Shown here in pieces: positions 41,653 through 51,300 of a DNA stretch of 64,000 nt (position 1 is its first letter; every line of letters starts with the position of its first letter). Below the pieces are notes generated by a model. That model was not told the DNA's origin. It saw nothing but the letters and a program-made list of their open reading frames with translations, and did no database searches. Source of the stretch: Microbacterium pumilum (GTDB taxonomy: Bacteria > Actinomycetota > Actinomycetes > Actinomycetales > Microbacteriaceae). The position numbers and the translations under genes were made by a program. The stretch spans positions 4,216,001 to 4,280,000 of the forward strand of contig NZ_BAAAOH010000001.1 of the NCBI RefSeq assembly GCF_039530225.1. Direction: 5' to 3'.

Positions 41653-41844
41653 CTAGCCGACGTCGGCGATGGGCCGATGCAGGGCCTCGGTGACGGCGGA
41701 CTCGGGGACGCGATAGCTGCGCCCGAACCGCACTGCGGGCAGCTCGCCGGAGTGGACGAGACGATAGACGGTCATCTTCGAGACGCGCATGAGCTCAGCG
41801 ACCTCTGCGACCGTCAGGAAGCGGACATCCGGCAACTCGGCCAT
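41653..41844 (-). CDS. BldC-like MerR-type DNA-binding protein
   Basis: 63 residues. FLTVAEVAELMRVSKMTVYR followed by LVHSGELPAVRFGRSYRVPE is a complete MerR/BldC winged-helix with no effector domain. In Streptomyces BldC controls development; in this lineage targets are unknown. The ATG has GGAGG. It is upstream of bS22 on the same strand, possibly co-transcribed. Confidence 0.88.
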   Translation of the reverse strand: MAELPDVRFLTVAEVAELMRVSKMTVYRLVHSGELPAVRFGRSYRVPESAVTEALHRPIADVG

Positions 41845-41983
41845 GATTCCTCCAGGATCCCCAGCGGCACGCCACCGCTCGCCGCACGCACAGCGCGGGA
41901 GACGTGCTGGGGCCTACTTTAGGACCTCTCCGCAACGCATGTAAACCCGTGTGGCCCGTGTGAACGCTGGGACAGTCGATGCG

Positions 41984-42919
41984 TCACGCTCCGGTGCGAG
42001 CTCGACGGACCCGCTCCCGCGCATCGCGCGCCGCGATGCGCTCCAGTTTGCGGGCGTCGCGCAGCGACTTCTCGGCCTCGCGCACGGCCTTCCTGGCCTC
42101 GCGGAACCGCTTGTCGCCGGCGATCTCCGCACCGTCGTCGGCGCCCCACGGGCGGGGCTGATCGTGCCTTCCCGCTGCGGCACGGGGCAAGTAGGCCTGG
42201 ATCCCGTCCAACCCGCGTTCCAGACCGAAGGTGAACGGGTCGGACGTGCTGAGGAACACCCCGTCATCGATCGCGGCGCGCAGTGCGGGGTATGCCTCGG
42301 CGGTGATGAGCCGCCGGAACAGCGCATCCTCGCGGCGGGATATCTCGTCGTCAGCCATGTGCTCGTCGCGGGCGATCCGCGCGTACGACGCCAGGATCGA
42401 CCCGCACCAGCGAGCTTGGCCCGTGATGAAGAGCATGATCGAGAGCCGCTCGGGCTGCGAGAGCGGAGTGTCGGCCAGCGCCGCGAGCCCGGCATCCATC
42501 CAGGCCGCGCTGTTCGGGGTCGTGGGCGATCCGTTGATCTGGATGTCGAGCATCCATGAGTGCTCCACATACATCTGCACCATGGCGCGGTACAGCGCCT
42601 CGAGCTGACCGCGCCAACCCTGTACCTCGCGCACGTGCTCCGGCGGGAGGCCGGTCGCCTCTTCCTGCATCAGCAGGATGAGGTCGTCCTTCGCCGTGAC
42701 ATATCGGTACAGCGACATCGGGGTGTAGCCGAGGCGCGCGGCGACGGCAGCCATCGAGACGGCGCCGAGGCCTTCGGCATCCGCCAGCTCGACCGCGGCA
42801 TCGACGATCGACTCGACGCTCATCTCGCGCTTGGGACCTCGCTGCGGGTCCGCCGCGATTCCCCAGGCCAGGGCGATGCCCCGTGGCAGATCGGGGTCGC
42901 CGGCGCCGGTGTCATCCAT
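41984..42919 (-). CDS. TetR family regulator of the adjacent ABC exporter
   Basis: 311 residues, long for TetR. The helix-turn-helix lies at about 35-80 (AVELADAEGLGAVSMAAVAA, RLGYTPMSLYRYVTAKDDLI) with the C-terminal domain common to repressors of drug exporters. A charged coiled tail (FREARKAVREAEKSLRDARK) ends the protein and is unusual. It is divergent from the DrrAB-like operon, with palindromic sites in the 86-bp gap. TAGGAT ends 6 bases before the ATG. Confidence 0.87.
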   Translation of the reverse strand: MDDTGAGDPDLPRGIALAWGIAADPQRGPKREMSVESIVDAAVELADAEGLGAVSMAAVAARLGYTPMSLYRYVTAKDDLILLMQEEATGLPPEHVREVQGWRGQLEALYRAMVQMYVEHSWMLDIQINGSPTTPNSAAWMDAGLAALADTPLSQPERLSIMLFITGQARWCGSILASYARIARDEHMADDEISRREDALFRRLITAEAYPALRAAIDDGVFLSTSDPFTFGLERGLDGIQAYLPRAAAGRHDQPRPWGADDGAEIAGDKRFREARKAVREAEKSLRDARKLERIAARDARERVRRARTGA

Positions 42920-42925
42920 GGCCCC

Positions 42926-42931
42926 ATCCTA
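42926..42931 (-). promoter_or_regulatory. -10 element of tetR, leaderless
   Basis: TAGGAT (minus strand) ends 6 bases before the ATG. Confidence 0.55.
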
Positions 42932-42934
42932 GGA

Positions 42935-42973
42935 CTGTTTATTACGTAAACAGTGTGTTACCGTCATAAACAG
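42935..42973. promoter_or_regulatory. TetR operator
   Basis: CTGTTTA-ttacg-TAAACAG (42935-42953) is a 7-bp-arm palindrome, and a third TAAACAG half-site lies at 42967-42973. It overlaps the tetR promoter and lies upstream of the ABC operon, so it can repress both. Confidence 0.65.
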
Positions 42974-43005
42974 TTTCACCTGTACACAGAAGAAGGGACG
43001 TCCAG

Positions 43006-43913
<908 letters not shown>

Positions 43914-43917
<4 letters not shown>

Positions 43918-44714
43918 CCACTCTCGCGCCGGCGGTGCCCGGCATCCGTCCTCGCATTTCAGGCCTCACCGCCGAAGGCGTCTTCGTGACGCGCAGCCTC
44001 CGTCACTCGCTGCGCGACGGCGAATCGCTGAGCATGTCGATCATGCTGCCGGTGATGCTCATGCTGCTGTTCACGTTCGTGTTCGGCGGCGCGATCGACC
44101 CCTCGGGCGGCTATGTGAACTACGTCGTGCCCGGCATCATCCTGCTGTGCGCCGGCTTCGGCGCCGCGACGACTGCGGTCTACGTTTCCCGTGACATGCA
44201 GGCGGGCATCATCGACCGGTTCCGCACGATGCCGCTCCGACCGAGCTCCGTGCTCACTGGTCACGTGGTGGCCAGCCTGCTGCGAAACCTCATCGCGACC
44301 GGGGTCGTCATCGCGGTGGCGCTGCTGGTCGGCTTCCGACCCACCGCAGGGCTGTGGGGCTGGCTCGGCGCCATCGGGATCATCGCGCTGTACATCCTTG
44401 CCATCACGTACCTGTTCGCAGCGATCGGCCTCGCCGCACAGAGCCCCGAGGGCGCCAGCGGGTACGGGTTCATCATCCTTTTCATCCCCTACCTCTCGAG
44501 TGCGTTCGTACCGGTCGAGTCGATGCCGACGTGGTTGCAGTGGTTCGCCGACAATCAGCCCATCACGCCGATCATCGAGACCATCCGGGCACTTCTCATG
44601 GGAACGGCGATGGAAGGCGCAGGGCTCTGGGCGATCGGGTGGTGCGTCGCGATCCTCGCGATCGCGTTCGCGTGGGGCGCGTGGCTGTTCCGCAAGAAGG
44701 CCGGCCGGCGTTGA
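43914..44714 (+). CDS. ABC-2 exporter permease (DrrB-like)
   Basis: 266 residues, six spans. MLPVMLMLLFTFVFGGAIDP, YVVPGIILLCAGFGAATTAV, DMQAGIIDRFRTMPLRPSSV and FADNQPITPIIETIRALL are standard for DrrB-like permeases of antibiotic exporters. The ATG at 43914 overlaps the ATPase stop (ATGA); the longer upstream frame is a shadow of the ATPase. The substrate is unknown. Confidence 0.9.
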
Positions 44715-44842
44715 GATTCGAAGCGCCGCCGGGAGCGCATGGCCCCCGGCGGTGTGTGCCGCAGGATTCATGATTCGAAATTCCCAGCAGATCCATAACT
44801 CCAGCTGGTCGATCACATAGGTGGCAGGCGCCTAATGCAGAC

Positions 44843-45250
44843 ATGGCGACCACTGACCAGCCGCAGGTGCCCGTTCCCGGGCAGCAGCCCTCGGCAGCAT
44901 CCCTCCCCACCCCGAGCGGCGAAGCGGCGCCGGCCGGTCCTCCGGCTCCGCGTCGTCACGTCGGCGTGATCGTCGGTTCGATCGTCGGCGGTCTGCTGCT
45001 GCTCGCGATCGCCTTCGGCGCCGGTGGTCTGGCGGGCGGCGTCATCGGGTGGACGCTCGGCACGCACCACGGGGGCGGCTTCGTCATCGACGAACGCGGC
45101 TGGCCCGGCCAGGATGAGCGCGGCTGGCAACAGGACGGCGACGGGCAGATGCAACGCGAACCGGGGCAGCCGCGCGAGCGGCACGACCGATTCGAGCAGG
45201 ATGGCGGGCGCGACGATCTGCCGGTGCCGGTGCCCTCACCGACCTCCTGA
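44843..45250 (+). CDS. Single-span protein with disordered tails, family not recognised
   Basis: 135 residues: a Pro/Ala/Gln-rich N-terminal tail of about 38 residues, one Gly-rich membrane span (VGVIVGSIVGGLLLLAIAFG), then an Asp/Arg/Gln-rich tail (ERGWPGQDERGWQQDGDGQM). There is no signal peptide cleavage site. I do not recognise a family; low-complexity tails limit comparison. No ribosome site; TAATGC lies 5 bases before the ATG as a poor -10. Convergent with the ArsR gene. Confidence 0.55.
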   Translation: MATTDQPQVPVPGQQPSAASLPTPSGEAAPAGPPAPRRHVGVIVGSIVGGLLLLAIAFGAGGLAGGVIGWTLGTHHGGGFVIDERGWPGQDERGWQQDGDGQMQREPGQPRERHDRFEQDGGRDDLPVPVPSPTS

Positions 45251-45267
45251 GCCGTCGGCCGTCGGAC

Positions 45268-45672
45268 TCAGCGCCCGGGCAGCTTCTTCAGCGCGCTGGT
45301 GACGGCGTACTTCGCGGATGCCGCGGCCCGGCCGACCACGTCGGCGGCGTGCGCTGCCGACTCCGTCAACGACGAGGCGGCCAGCTCGGCGCCTGACTCG
45401 TCGCCGAGGAACGGCACAAGCCAGTCGTCGACCTCGTCGAGCGGAGCCGCCGACAGGCTGTAGTAGCGGTGCTGGCCGTCTTCTCGCACCGACACGAGAT
45501 GTGCGTCGCGCAGCACCTTGAGATGTTTTGAGACGGTGGGCTGGCTGGCACCGAGCTCTTGCACGATGTGCGAGACGCTCGTTCCGCGCTCGCCTCCGTC
45601 GGCGCGATCGAGCAGGAGTCGCAGGATGTCGCGACGGGTGCCGTCCGCGATCACGTCGAAGATGTCCGCCAT
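45268..45672 (-). CDS. ArsR family regulator
   Basis: 134 residues. MADIFDVIADGTRRDILRLL, VSHIVQELGASQPTVSKHLK and ASQPTVSKHLKVLRDAHLVS form the ArsR winged helix, with REDGQHRYYSL in the wing. No cysteine metal site is visible, so it probably senses something other than a heavy metal. The C-terminal 45 residues are helical. It is divergent from the potassium uptake genes (77 bp). TAATCT ends 6 bases before the ATG. Confidence 0.85.
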   Translation of the reverse strand: MADIFDVIADGTRRDILRLLLDRADGGERGTSVSHIVQELGASQPTVSKHLKVLRDAHLVSVREDGQHRYYSLSAAPLDEVDDWLVPFLGDESGAELAASSLTESAAHAADVVGRAAASAKYAVTSALKKLPGR

Positions 45673-45678
45673 GTGCTC

Positions 45679-45684
45679 AGATTA
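45679..45684 (-). promoter_or_regulatory. -10 element of arsR-type gene, leaderless
   Basis: TAATCT (minus strand) ends 6 bases before the ATG at 45672. Confidence 0.5.
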
Positions 45685-45749
45685 GTCGCGCGCCCCGCGG
45701 AGTACCATGATGGGCGTTCAGCCAATCGGCCGGAGTAGAGAGGACGCGC

Positions 45750-47231
45750 ATGTCGGAAGGCAAGCGCGGCGCCGGCACCCGGTCCCGGCAGAAGGCGTTC
45801 GATGGTCTGCCGAGCGGCCCGTACATCGCCCGCAACCGAGTGAGCCGCACGTTCGACCGGTTCCGGAACCTCACGACGTCCTCACCGGCGCGGTTCGCCG
45901 TTCTCGTGTTCGGCTCGCTGGTTCTCGTGTTCACCGCACTGCTCTCACTGCCGGCCGCAACCACGAGCGGCAAGTCTGCGCCACTCGCAGATGCGGTGTT
46001 CACCGCGGTGTCGACCATCTGCGTGACCGGGCTCTCCACTGTGGATGTGGCGACGTACTTCTCTTTGTTCGGCAAGGTGATCATCTTCGTCGGAGTCAAC
46101 ATCGGCGGAATGGGCGTCCTGACGCTCGCCTCGATCCTGGGGCTCGTGATCTCCAAACGTCTCGGCCTGCGGGCGAAGCTCATCGCGGCGAGCGACACCA
46201 ACCCGCTCCGCAGCCACGGTGGTCCTGTGAACGAAGGCCAGACGGTCCGCCTGGGCGAAGTCGGCCAGCTGCTGCGCACCGTGGCCATCTCGACGCTGCT
46301 CATCGAGGCGCTCGTGGCTCTCGCGCTGTTCCCCGCCCTCATCCTGGCGGGGATCTCCCCTCTCGACGCGCTCTGGGAGGCGCCGTTCTACGCGGCGATG
46401 GCCTTCACGAACACGGGATTCACCCCGAACCCCGGCGGGCTCGTGCCTTTCACGGACGACTTCTTCCTGCTGACCGTGCTCATGGCCGGTGTCTTCCTCG
46501 GCAGCATCGGCTTTCCGGTGATCTACGCCCTCTGGAAGCACCAGTGGCACGTGCGGCGCTGGTCGCTTCACGCCAAGCTGACCATCATCACGACCGTCCT
46601 GCTCTTCGTCGCTGGAGCCGTGGCGTTCCTCGCGCTCGAGCACAGCAACCCCAAGACGTTCGGTGCGATGCCCGCGTGGGACACGACTTTCCAAGCGTTC
46701 TTCCTCTCCGCGATGACGCGGTCGGGCGGGTTCGCCGTCGTCGACATCGGCGATCTCTACGGCTCGTCGCTGATCGTCGGCTGCATGCTCATGTTCGTCG
46801 GAGGCGGCTCGGCATCCACGGCCGGCGGCATCAAGGTGACGACGCTCGCGATCCTCGCCCTCGCGGTGTGGTCGGAGGCCAAGGGCCGCCGTTCGGTCGA
46901 GGTCTTCGGTCGCCGCATCCCGAGCGACGTGCAGCGCGTCGGCCTCTCGGTCGTCGCGTGGGGCGCCACGATCGTCGCGCTCTCGACCATCGTGGTCGCC
47001 CAGATCAGCCAGGCGGATGTCGGTGACGTGCTGTTCGACGTCATCTCCGCGTTCGGCACGGTGGGGCTGTCGACCGGCGTGACGGCGGAACTCCCCGACC
47101 CGGCCGTTTACGTCATGGCCTTGACGATCTTCATGGGCCGCGTTGGTACAGTGACACTCGCCGCGGCGGTGGCCGCGACATCCCGTTCGCAGCTCTACTC
47201 GCTGCCGGTGGAGAGGCCGATCGTTGGTTGA
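45750..47231 (+). CDS. ktrB: Potassium uptake membrane subunit KtrB/TrkH type
   Basis: 493 residues with the four M1-P-M2 repeats. Selectivity-filter segments are STICVTGLSTVD, AMAFTNTGFTPN, SAMTRSGGFAVVD and SAFGTVGLSTG, each with the conserved Gly. A cytosolic 50-residue basic N-terminus precedes the first span. It forms the sodium- or proton-linked K+ channel with the next gene's RCK subunit. ATG with GAGAGGA upstream. Confidence 0.9.
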   Translation: MSEGKRGAGTRSRQKAFDGLPSGPYIARNRVSRTFDRFRNLTTSSPARFAVLVFGSLVLVFTALLSLPAATTSGKSAPLADAVFTAVSTICVTGLSTVDVATYFSLFGKVIIFVGVNIGGMGVLTLASILGLVISKRLGLRAKLIAASDTNPLRSHGGPVNEGQTVRLGEVGQLLRTVAISTLLIEALVALALFPALILAGISPLDALWEAPFYAAMAFTNTGFTPNPGGLVPFTDDFFLLTVLMAGVFLGSIGFPVIYALWKHQWHVRRWSLHAKLTIITTVLLFVAGAVAFLALEHSNPKTFGAMPAWDTTFQAFFLSAMTRSGGFAVVDIGDLYGSSLIVGCMLMFVGGGSASTAGGIKVTTLAILALAVWSEAKGRRSVEVFGRRIPSDVQRVGLSVVAWGATIVALSTIVVAQISQADVGDVLFDVISAFGTVGLSTGVTAELPDPAVYVMALTIFMGRVGTVTLAAAVAATSRSQLYSLPVERPIVG

Positions 47232-47895
47232 GCGCATCAGGGGCGACGCGCCCGTTCTCGTCATCGGCTTGGGTCGCTTCGGAGCAGCGTGCGCCGGCGA
47301 GCTCGACCGCCTCGACCGCGACGTGCTCGCCATCGACGACAACCTCGAGCTCGTGCAGAAGTGGTCCGAGCGCGTCACCCATGCCGTGCAGGCGGATGCC
47401 CGCCAGATCGAGGCGCTGCAGCAGGTCGGTGCCTCCGACTTCCAGGTGGCGGTGGTGGCGGTCGGCTCGTCGATCGAGGCATCCGTCCTCATCACCGCGA
47501 ACCTCGTCGATCTGAAGGTGCCGCAGATCTGGGCGAAAGCCGTGTCGCAGTCGCACGGCAAGATCCTCTCCCGGGTCGGCGCGAACCACGTGATCTACCC
47601 CGAGCGCGAGGCGGGCGAGCGTGTCGCGCATCTCGTGAGCGGGCGGATGCTGGACTTCATCCGGTTCGACGACGATTTCGTGCTCGCGAAGATGTACCCG
47701 CCGAAGTTCATCCGCGGCGTAGGGCTCAACGAGTCGGGCGTCCGGTCGAAGTACAACGTGACGGTCGTCGGGGTGAAGAGTCCTGGCAAGCCGTTCCGCT
47801 ACGCCGAGGCGAACACCGTGGTGACGAACCACGACCTGATCATCGTGTCGGGCACGAACTCCGACATCGAGCGGTTCGCGGCGCTCGACAGGTAA
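47224..47895 (+). CDS. ktrA: Potassium uptake regulatory subunit KtrA/TrkA type
   Basis: 223 residues. RCK domain with VLVIGLGRFGAACAGEL (GxGxxG nucleotide site) and an acidic ending at IDDNLELV; a C-terminal TrkA_C domain follows (GLNESGVRSKYNVTVVGVK). It gates KtrB in response to ATP/ADP or NAD(H). The TTG start at 47224 overlaps the end of ktrB by 8 bases, indicating coupling. It converges on proC with 5 bases between stops. Confidence 0.9.
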   Translation: MVERIRGDAPVLVIGLGRFGAACAGELDRLDRDVLAIDDNLELVQKWSERVTHAVQADARQIEALQQVGASDFQVAVVAVGSSIEASVLITANLVDLKVPQIWAKAVSQSHGKILSRVGANHVIYPEREAGERVAHLVSGRMLDFIRFDDDFVLAKMYPPKFIRGVGLNESGVRSKYNVTVVGVKSPGKPFRYAEANTVVTNHDLIIVSGTNSDIERFAALDR

Positions 47896-47900
47896 GGCTC

Positions 47901-48746
47901 CTACGCCCCCGCGGCCAGTTCGCGCGCACGGGCGAGGGCGGCATCCGTCGCCTCGGCGAACACGCCGTCGAGGTGGGCCGCCTGCAGCACGGCGACCGCG
48001 CGCTCGGTGGTTCCCTTGGGGCTCGTGACCCGCCGGCGGAGCTCCGCAGGCTCCTCGCCGGAGGCCTCGAGGAGGGCCGCGGCGCCGATGAAGGTCTGCT
48101 CGGCCATTATTCGCGCCTCGGGCTCCGAGAACCCCTTGCCCAGCGCGGCCTCGGTCAGCGCCTCGATGAGAAGGAAGACGTACGCGGGCCCGGAGCCCGA
48201 GATCGTCGAGAGAGCGTCGATCTGAGACTCGGGCAGCTCGACCACGCTGCCGACGGTCTCGAACAGGCGGCGGACGAGCGCGACGTCCGTCTCTGAGGCC
48301 TGAGTGCCCGCCGCGAGTCCGGTCACCGCTTTGCCCACGAGCGCGGGGGTGTTGGGCATCGCGCGAAGCACCGCGACATCCGAACCGAGAATCGACTCGA
48401 ACGTCTCGATCGTGACGCCCGCCGCGAGGCTCACGACGATCGCACCGGGCGCGAGGTGCGGTGCGATTTCTCGAAGAAGGTCCGGGACCATGGCTGGTTT
48501 GACGCCCACGAGAATGATCGATGCGGATGCCGCTGCCTCGGCGTTCGCCGTGGGCCGCTGCTCGAGTGCGACGGTCGTGACACCCTCCAGCTCGGCGAGC
48601 TGCGCGGCCTTGGCCCCGGTGCGATTCGTCGCGGTCACTCCCTCGCCGGCGAGACCGGAGCGAACGAGGCCTTGGAGGATTGCGCCGCCCATCGATCCGG
48701 CACCGAGGATCGCGATGGGTGGGAGGGAAGTCTCGTCGGAAGCCAT
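47901..48746 (-). CDS. proC: Pyrroline-5-carboxylate reductase
   Basis: 281 residues. IAILGAGSMGGAILQGLVRS (NADPH site), RAMPNTPALVGKAVTGLA, and the signature LSTISGSGPAYVFLLIEALT are all present. It makes proline from P5C in the cytosol. TAGGAT ends 6 bases before the ATG. In mycobacteria proC adjoins the BldC-like and bS22 genes; here they lie about 6 kb apart, separated by the TetR-ABC, ArsR and Ktr genes. Confidence 0.93.
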   Translation of the reverse strand: MASDETSLPPIAILGAGSMGGAILQGLVRSGLAGEGVTATNRTGAKAAQLAELEGVTTVALEQRPTANAEAAASASIILVGVKPAMVPDLLREIAPHLAPGAIVVSLAAGVTIETFESILGSDVAVLRAMPNTPALVGKAVTGLAAGTQASETDVALVRRLFETVGSVVELPESQIDALSTISGSGPAYVFLLIEALTEAALGKGFSEPEARIMAEQTFIGAAALLEASGEEPAELRRRVTSPKGTTERAVAVLQAAHLDGVFAEATDAALARARELAAGA

Positions 48747-48752
48747 TCGGCC

Positions 48753-48758
48753 ATCCTA
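48753..48758 (-). promoter_or_regulatory. -10 element of proC, leaderless
   Basis: TAGGAT (minus strand) ends 6 bases before the ATG. Confidence 0.6.
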
Positions 48759-48892
48759 CGAGCGCAGGGCGCGCCGGCCGTCGGTACGGGCCGAGTCTCC
48801 CGCAGCCATTGCTCTTGGGAGGCTTCGTGGTCCTCGGGGTCGCCCGTCGTCGGCGCATCAGCGCGACCTGACAGCCTGGTTATAAGTGCGTC

Positions 48893-48921
48893 TTGACTTA
48901 TATAAGTGTCAACGCAATGAT
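48893..48921 (+). promoter_or_regulatory. Promoter and ArsR-type operator
   Basis: -35 TTGACT (48893-48898), 17-base spacer, -10 AATGAT (48916-48921), then 6 bases to the GTG. The spacer region holds the palindrome ACTTATATAAGT (48896-48907) inside TTGAC/GTCAA arms; a further TTATAAGTG lies just upstream at about 48880. It fits autorepression by the ArsR protein. Confidence 0.65.
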
Positions 48922-48927
48922 TGAACC

Positions 48928-49338
48928 GTGCACGCGCTCGACATCCTCGGAGACCCGGTCCGCCGGCGCATCCTCGAGTTGCTCGCGAACGGCGAGCTGA
49001 GCGCAGGCGAGATCGGCGAGATCGTGCACCGCGAGTTCGGCATCTCGCAGCCAGCGGTGTCGCAGCATCTGAGGGTGCTGCGCGAGGCGGGATTCACGAC
49101 GGTGCGCCCCGTCGGCACCCGCCGCCTCTACGCGGTCGACCCCGCACCGCTCGAGGCGGCGGACGCGTGGTTCGATCCTTTCCGCCGGTTCTGGACGCCG
49201 CACCTCGACGCCCTCGGCACCGAACTCGCCCGCGGGCGTCGCGCCCGTCGACGCGAAGAACAGAGCGAGTCGGATGCCGCGGCATCCGACTCGGAGAAGC
49301 AGCCCGACCTCATCCCCGACGACGAAGAGGAGACCTGA
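48928..49338 (+). CDS. ArsR family regulator of the SRPBCC gene
   Basis: 136 residues. ALDILGDPVRRRILELLANG, EFGISQPAVSQHLRVLREAG and VRPVGTRRLYAVDPAPLEAA form the winged helix of the ArsR subfamily that is usually fused or paired with activator-of-Hsp90-like SRPBCC proteins. The C-terminal 45 residues are charged and probably disordered. It stands one base before the next gene (TGA-C-ATG). Confidence 0.88.
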   Translation: MHALDILGDPVRRRILELLANGELSAGEIGEIVHREFGISQPAVSQHLRVLREAGFTTVRPVGTRRLYAVDPAPLEAADAWFDPFRRFWTPHLDALGTELARGRRARRREEQSESDAAASDSEKQPDLIPDDEEET

Positions 49339-49339
49339 C

Positions 49340-50020
49340 ATGGTCGATGTGAATGCCCAGATCCAGGCCGTGACGCGCGGCGTGCAGACCACCGAGGTCG
49401 ACGGCGAGCCGGCCCGCATGCAGACGGTGGAGCAGACCTACCCCTCCCCGATCGACGACGTGTGGGACTCCGTCACCTCCGCCGAGCGGATCCCCCGTTG
49501 GTTCCTGCCGGTGTCGGGTGACCTGCGCCTCGGCGGGCACTACCAGCTCGAGGGCAACGCCGGCGGAGTGGTCGAGGAGTGCGTGCCGCCGAATGCCGGC
49601 ACCGCGAGGTACCGGATCACCTGGACGTACGGCGGCGGTGGCGACACCTGGGTCACGGTCCGGCTCACCGAGATCTCCGAACAGGAGACGCTCCTCGAGC
49701 TCGAACACGTCGCCAAGGTCGCCGACGTGCCCGACGAGCTGTGGGCGCAGTTCGGTCCGTCGGCCACCGGAATCGGGTGGGACTCCGGCTTCCTCGGTCT
49801 CGCACTCCATCTCGGCAGCGCCGCGGATGGGCCGACGCCCGAAGAGGGGGCCGCATGGATGCTGAGCGATGAGGGCAAGCAGTTCGCGCGCGGATCGGCC
49901 GACGCATGGGCGGCCGCGCAGGTCGAGGACGGCACCGCCGCCGACGTCGCCGCACGCGCTGCCGAGGCCACCTACCTCATGTACACGGGGCAGTCCGGCA
50001 GCGCGATGCCGGAGAGCTGA
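49340..50020 (+). CDS. SRPBCC / AHSA1-like protein
   Basis: 226 residues. EQTYPSPIDDVWDSVTSAER followed by IPRWFLPVSGDLRLGGHY is the START-like fold of the AHSA1 group, with VTVRLTEISEQETLLELEHV in the core sheet. A helical C-terminal extension (about 160-226) is longer than in most members. It binds an unknown small hydrophobic ligand. It is partner of the preceding ArsR gene. The ATG at 49340 has GAGGAGA upstream. Confidence 0.8.
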   Translation: MVDVNAQIQAVTRGVQTTEVDGEPARMQTVEQTYPSPIDDVWDSVTSAERIPRWFLPVSGDLRLGGHYQLEGNAGGVVEECVPPNAGTARYRITWTYGGGGDTWVTVRLTEISEQETLLELEHVAKVADVPDELWAQFGPSATGIGWDSGFLGLALHLGSAADGPTPEEGAAWMLSDEGKQFARGSADAWAAAQVEDGTAADVAARAAEATYLMYTGQSGSAMPES

Positions 50021-50121
50021 GCCGGCGCGATCGGGCGACCAAGAGATCGGCCAACCGCGGGGATATAGTCGAGGAGCCAGAGGGCGCTGCCGCCCCGGCG
50101 TCGACAGCGAAGGACCCGACT

Positions 50122-51234
50122 ATGACCCTCTTCGACGGCATCACCGCCCGCATCGTCGAGACACCTCGGCTGGCGGTGAACGTCCTCGAGCGCGTGACCG
50201 ACGATCCTGCGACGCCACCCGAGCGCACCGTCGTCCTGGTGCATGGGAACGTCTCGTCGTCGCTGTTCTGGCAGGAGCTGATGCAGGACCTCCCCACCGA
50301 TCTCAGGGTGATCGCGGTCGACCTCCGCGGCTACGGCGGCACCGAGCACGCCCCGATCGACGCGACGCGCGGGGTCCGCGACTTCAGCGATGACGTGTAC
50401 GCCACACTCCAGCAGCTCGGCATCCCGACCGCGCACTTCGTGGGCTGGTCGATGGGCGGCGGTGTCGTCATGCAGTATGCGCTGGATCACCCGACGTTGA
50501 GCCTCACGCTCGAATCGCCGATATCGCCCTACGGGTTCGGCGGCACCAGGCGCGACGGCTCACGGCTGACCGATGACGACGCGGGGAGCGGCGGCGGCGT
50601 GGCCAATGTCGAACTCGTCGAACGACTGATACGACACGATACGACCGACGAGGCGCAGACCTCGCCTCGCAGTGTGTTCCGCTCGGGCTACGTCGCCTCG
50701 GGCTTCACCACCGAGCATGAGGACCTCTACGTCGAGTCGATGCTCTCGACATCCACCGCCACCGGCAACTACCCCGGCGACTCGGTGTCCAGTGAGAACT
50801 GGCCGGGCATGGCGGCGGGGACGATCGGTGTTCTCAACACCATGGTGCCCCGCTATTTCGATGTGTCGGGCATCGTCGACCTCGCTGAGAAGCCCGATGT
50901 GCTGTGGATCCGCGGAGCGCTCGACCCGATCGTGTCGGACACCTCCTTCTACGACTACAACTATCTCGGCCAGCTGGGGATCGTTCCCGGTTGGCCCGGG
51001 GCGGACATCGCCCCGCCGCAGGAGATGGTGTCGCAGATGCGCGACGTGCTGGACGCCTACCGCGCGGCGGGCGGCGACGTCACCGAGATCACCCTCGAGG
51101 ACACCGGACACACTCCTCACCTCGAGCGCCCGGCGCAGTTCCGCCACGCACTGCTGGAGGTGATCGGGTATGTCGGGCACCCCCACGAGCCGGCTCCCCC
51201 CACCGAGGCCATCATCATCAAGTCGTCCGACTGA
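50122..51234 (+). CDS. Alpha/beta hydrolase
   Basis: 370 residues. VVLVHGNVSSSLFWQELMQD (oxyanion), VDLRGYGGTEHAP, nucleophile elbow FVGWSMGGGVVMQYALDHP, acid in LWIRGALDPIVSD, and catalytic His in EDTGHTPHLERP. A lid of about 120 residues lies between strands 6 and 7, so the substrate is probably bulky; no identity can be given. ATG at 50122 with AAGGA upstream; a TATAGT hexamer lies at 50064-50069. This is the more MenH-like of the two hydrolases by fold alone, but it is remote from the men genes. Confidence 0.75.
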   Translation: MTLFDGITARIVETPRLAVNVLERVTDDPATPPERTVVLVHGNVSSSLFWQELMQDLPTDLRVIAVDLRGYGGTEHAPIDATRGVRDFSDDVYATLQQLGIPTAHFVGWSMGGGVVMQYALDHPTLSLTLESPISPYGFGGTRRDGSRLTDDDAGSGGGVANVELVERLIRHDTTDEAQTSPRSVFRSGYVASGFTTEHEDLYVESMLSTSTATGNYPGDSVSSENWPGMAAGTIGVLNTMVPRYFDVSGIVDLAEKPDVLWIRGALDPIVSDTSFYDYNYLGQLGIVPGWPGADIAPPQEMVSQMRDVLDAYRAAGGDVTEITLEDTGHTPHLERPAQFRHALLEVIGYVGHPHEPAPPTEAIIIKSSD

Positions 51235-51287
51235 TCGAAAAGGGTGGGGCGGGCTGCCCGCGTGTGCTGAGCGGGTCGAAGCATCCA

Positions 51288-51293
51288 TAGACT
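51288..51293 (+). promoter_or_regulatory. -10 element of the cation efflux gene, leaderless
   Basis: TAGACT ends 7 bases before the ATG at 51301. Confidence 0.55.
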
Positions 51294-51300
51294 CGATGCC

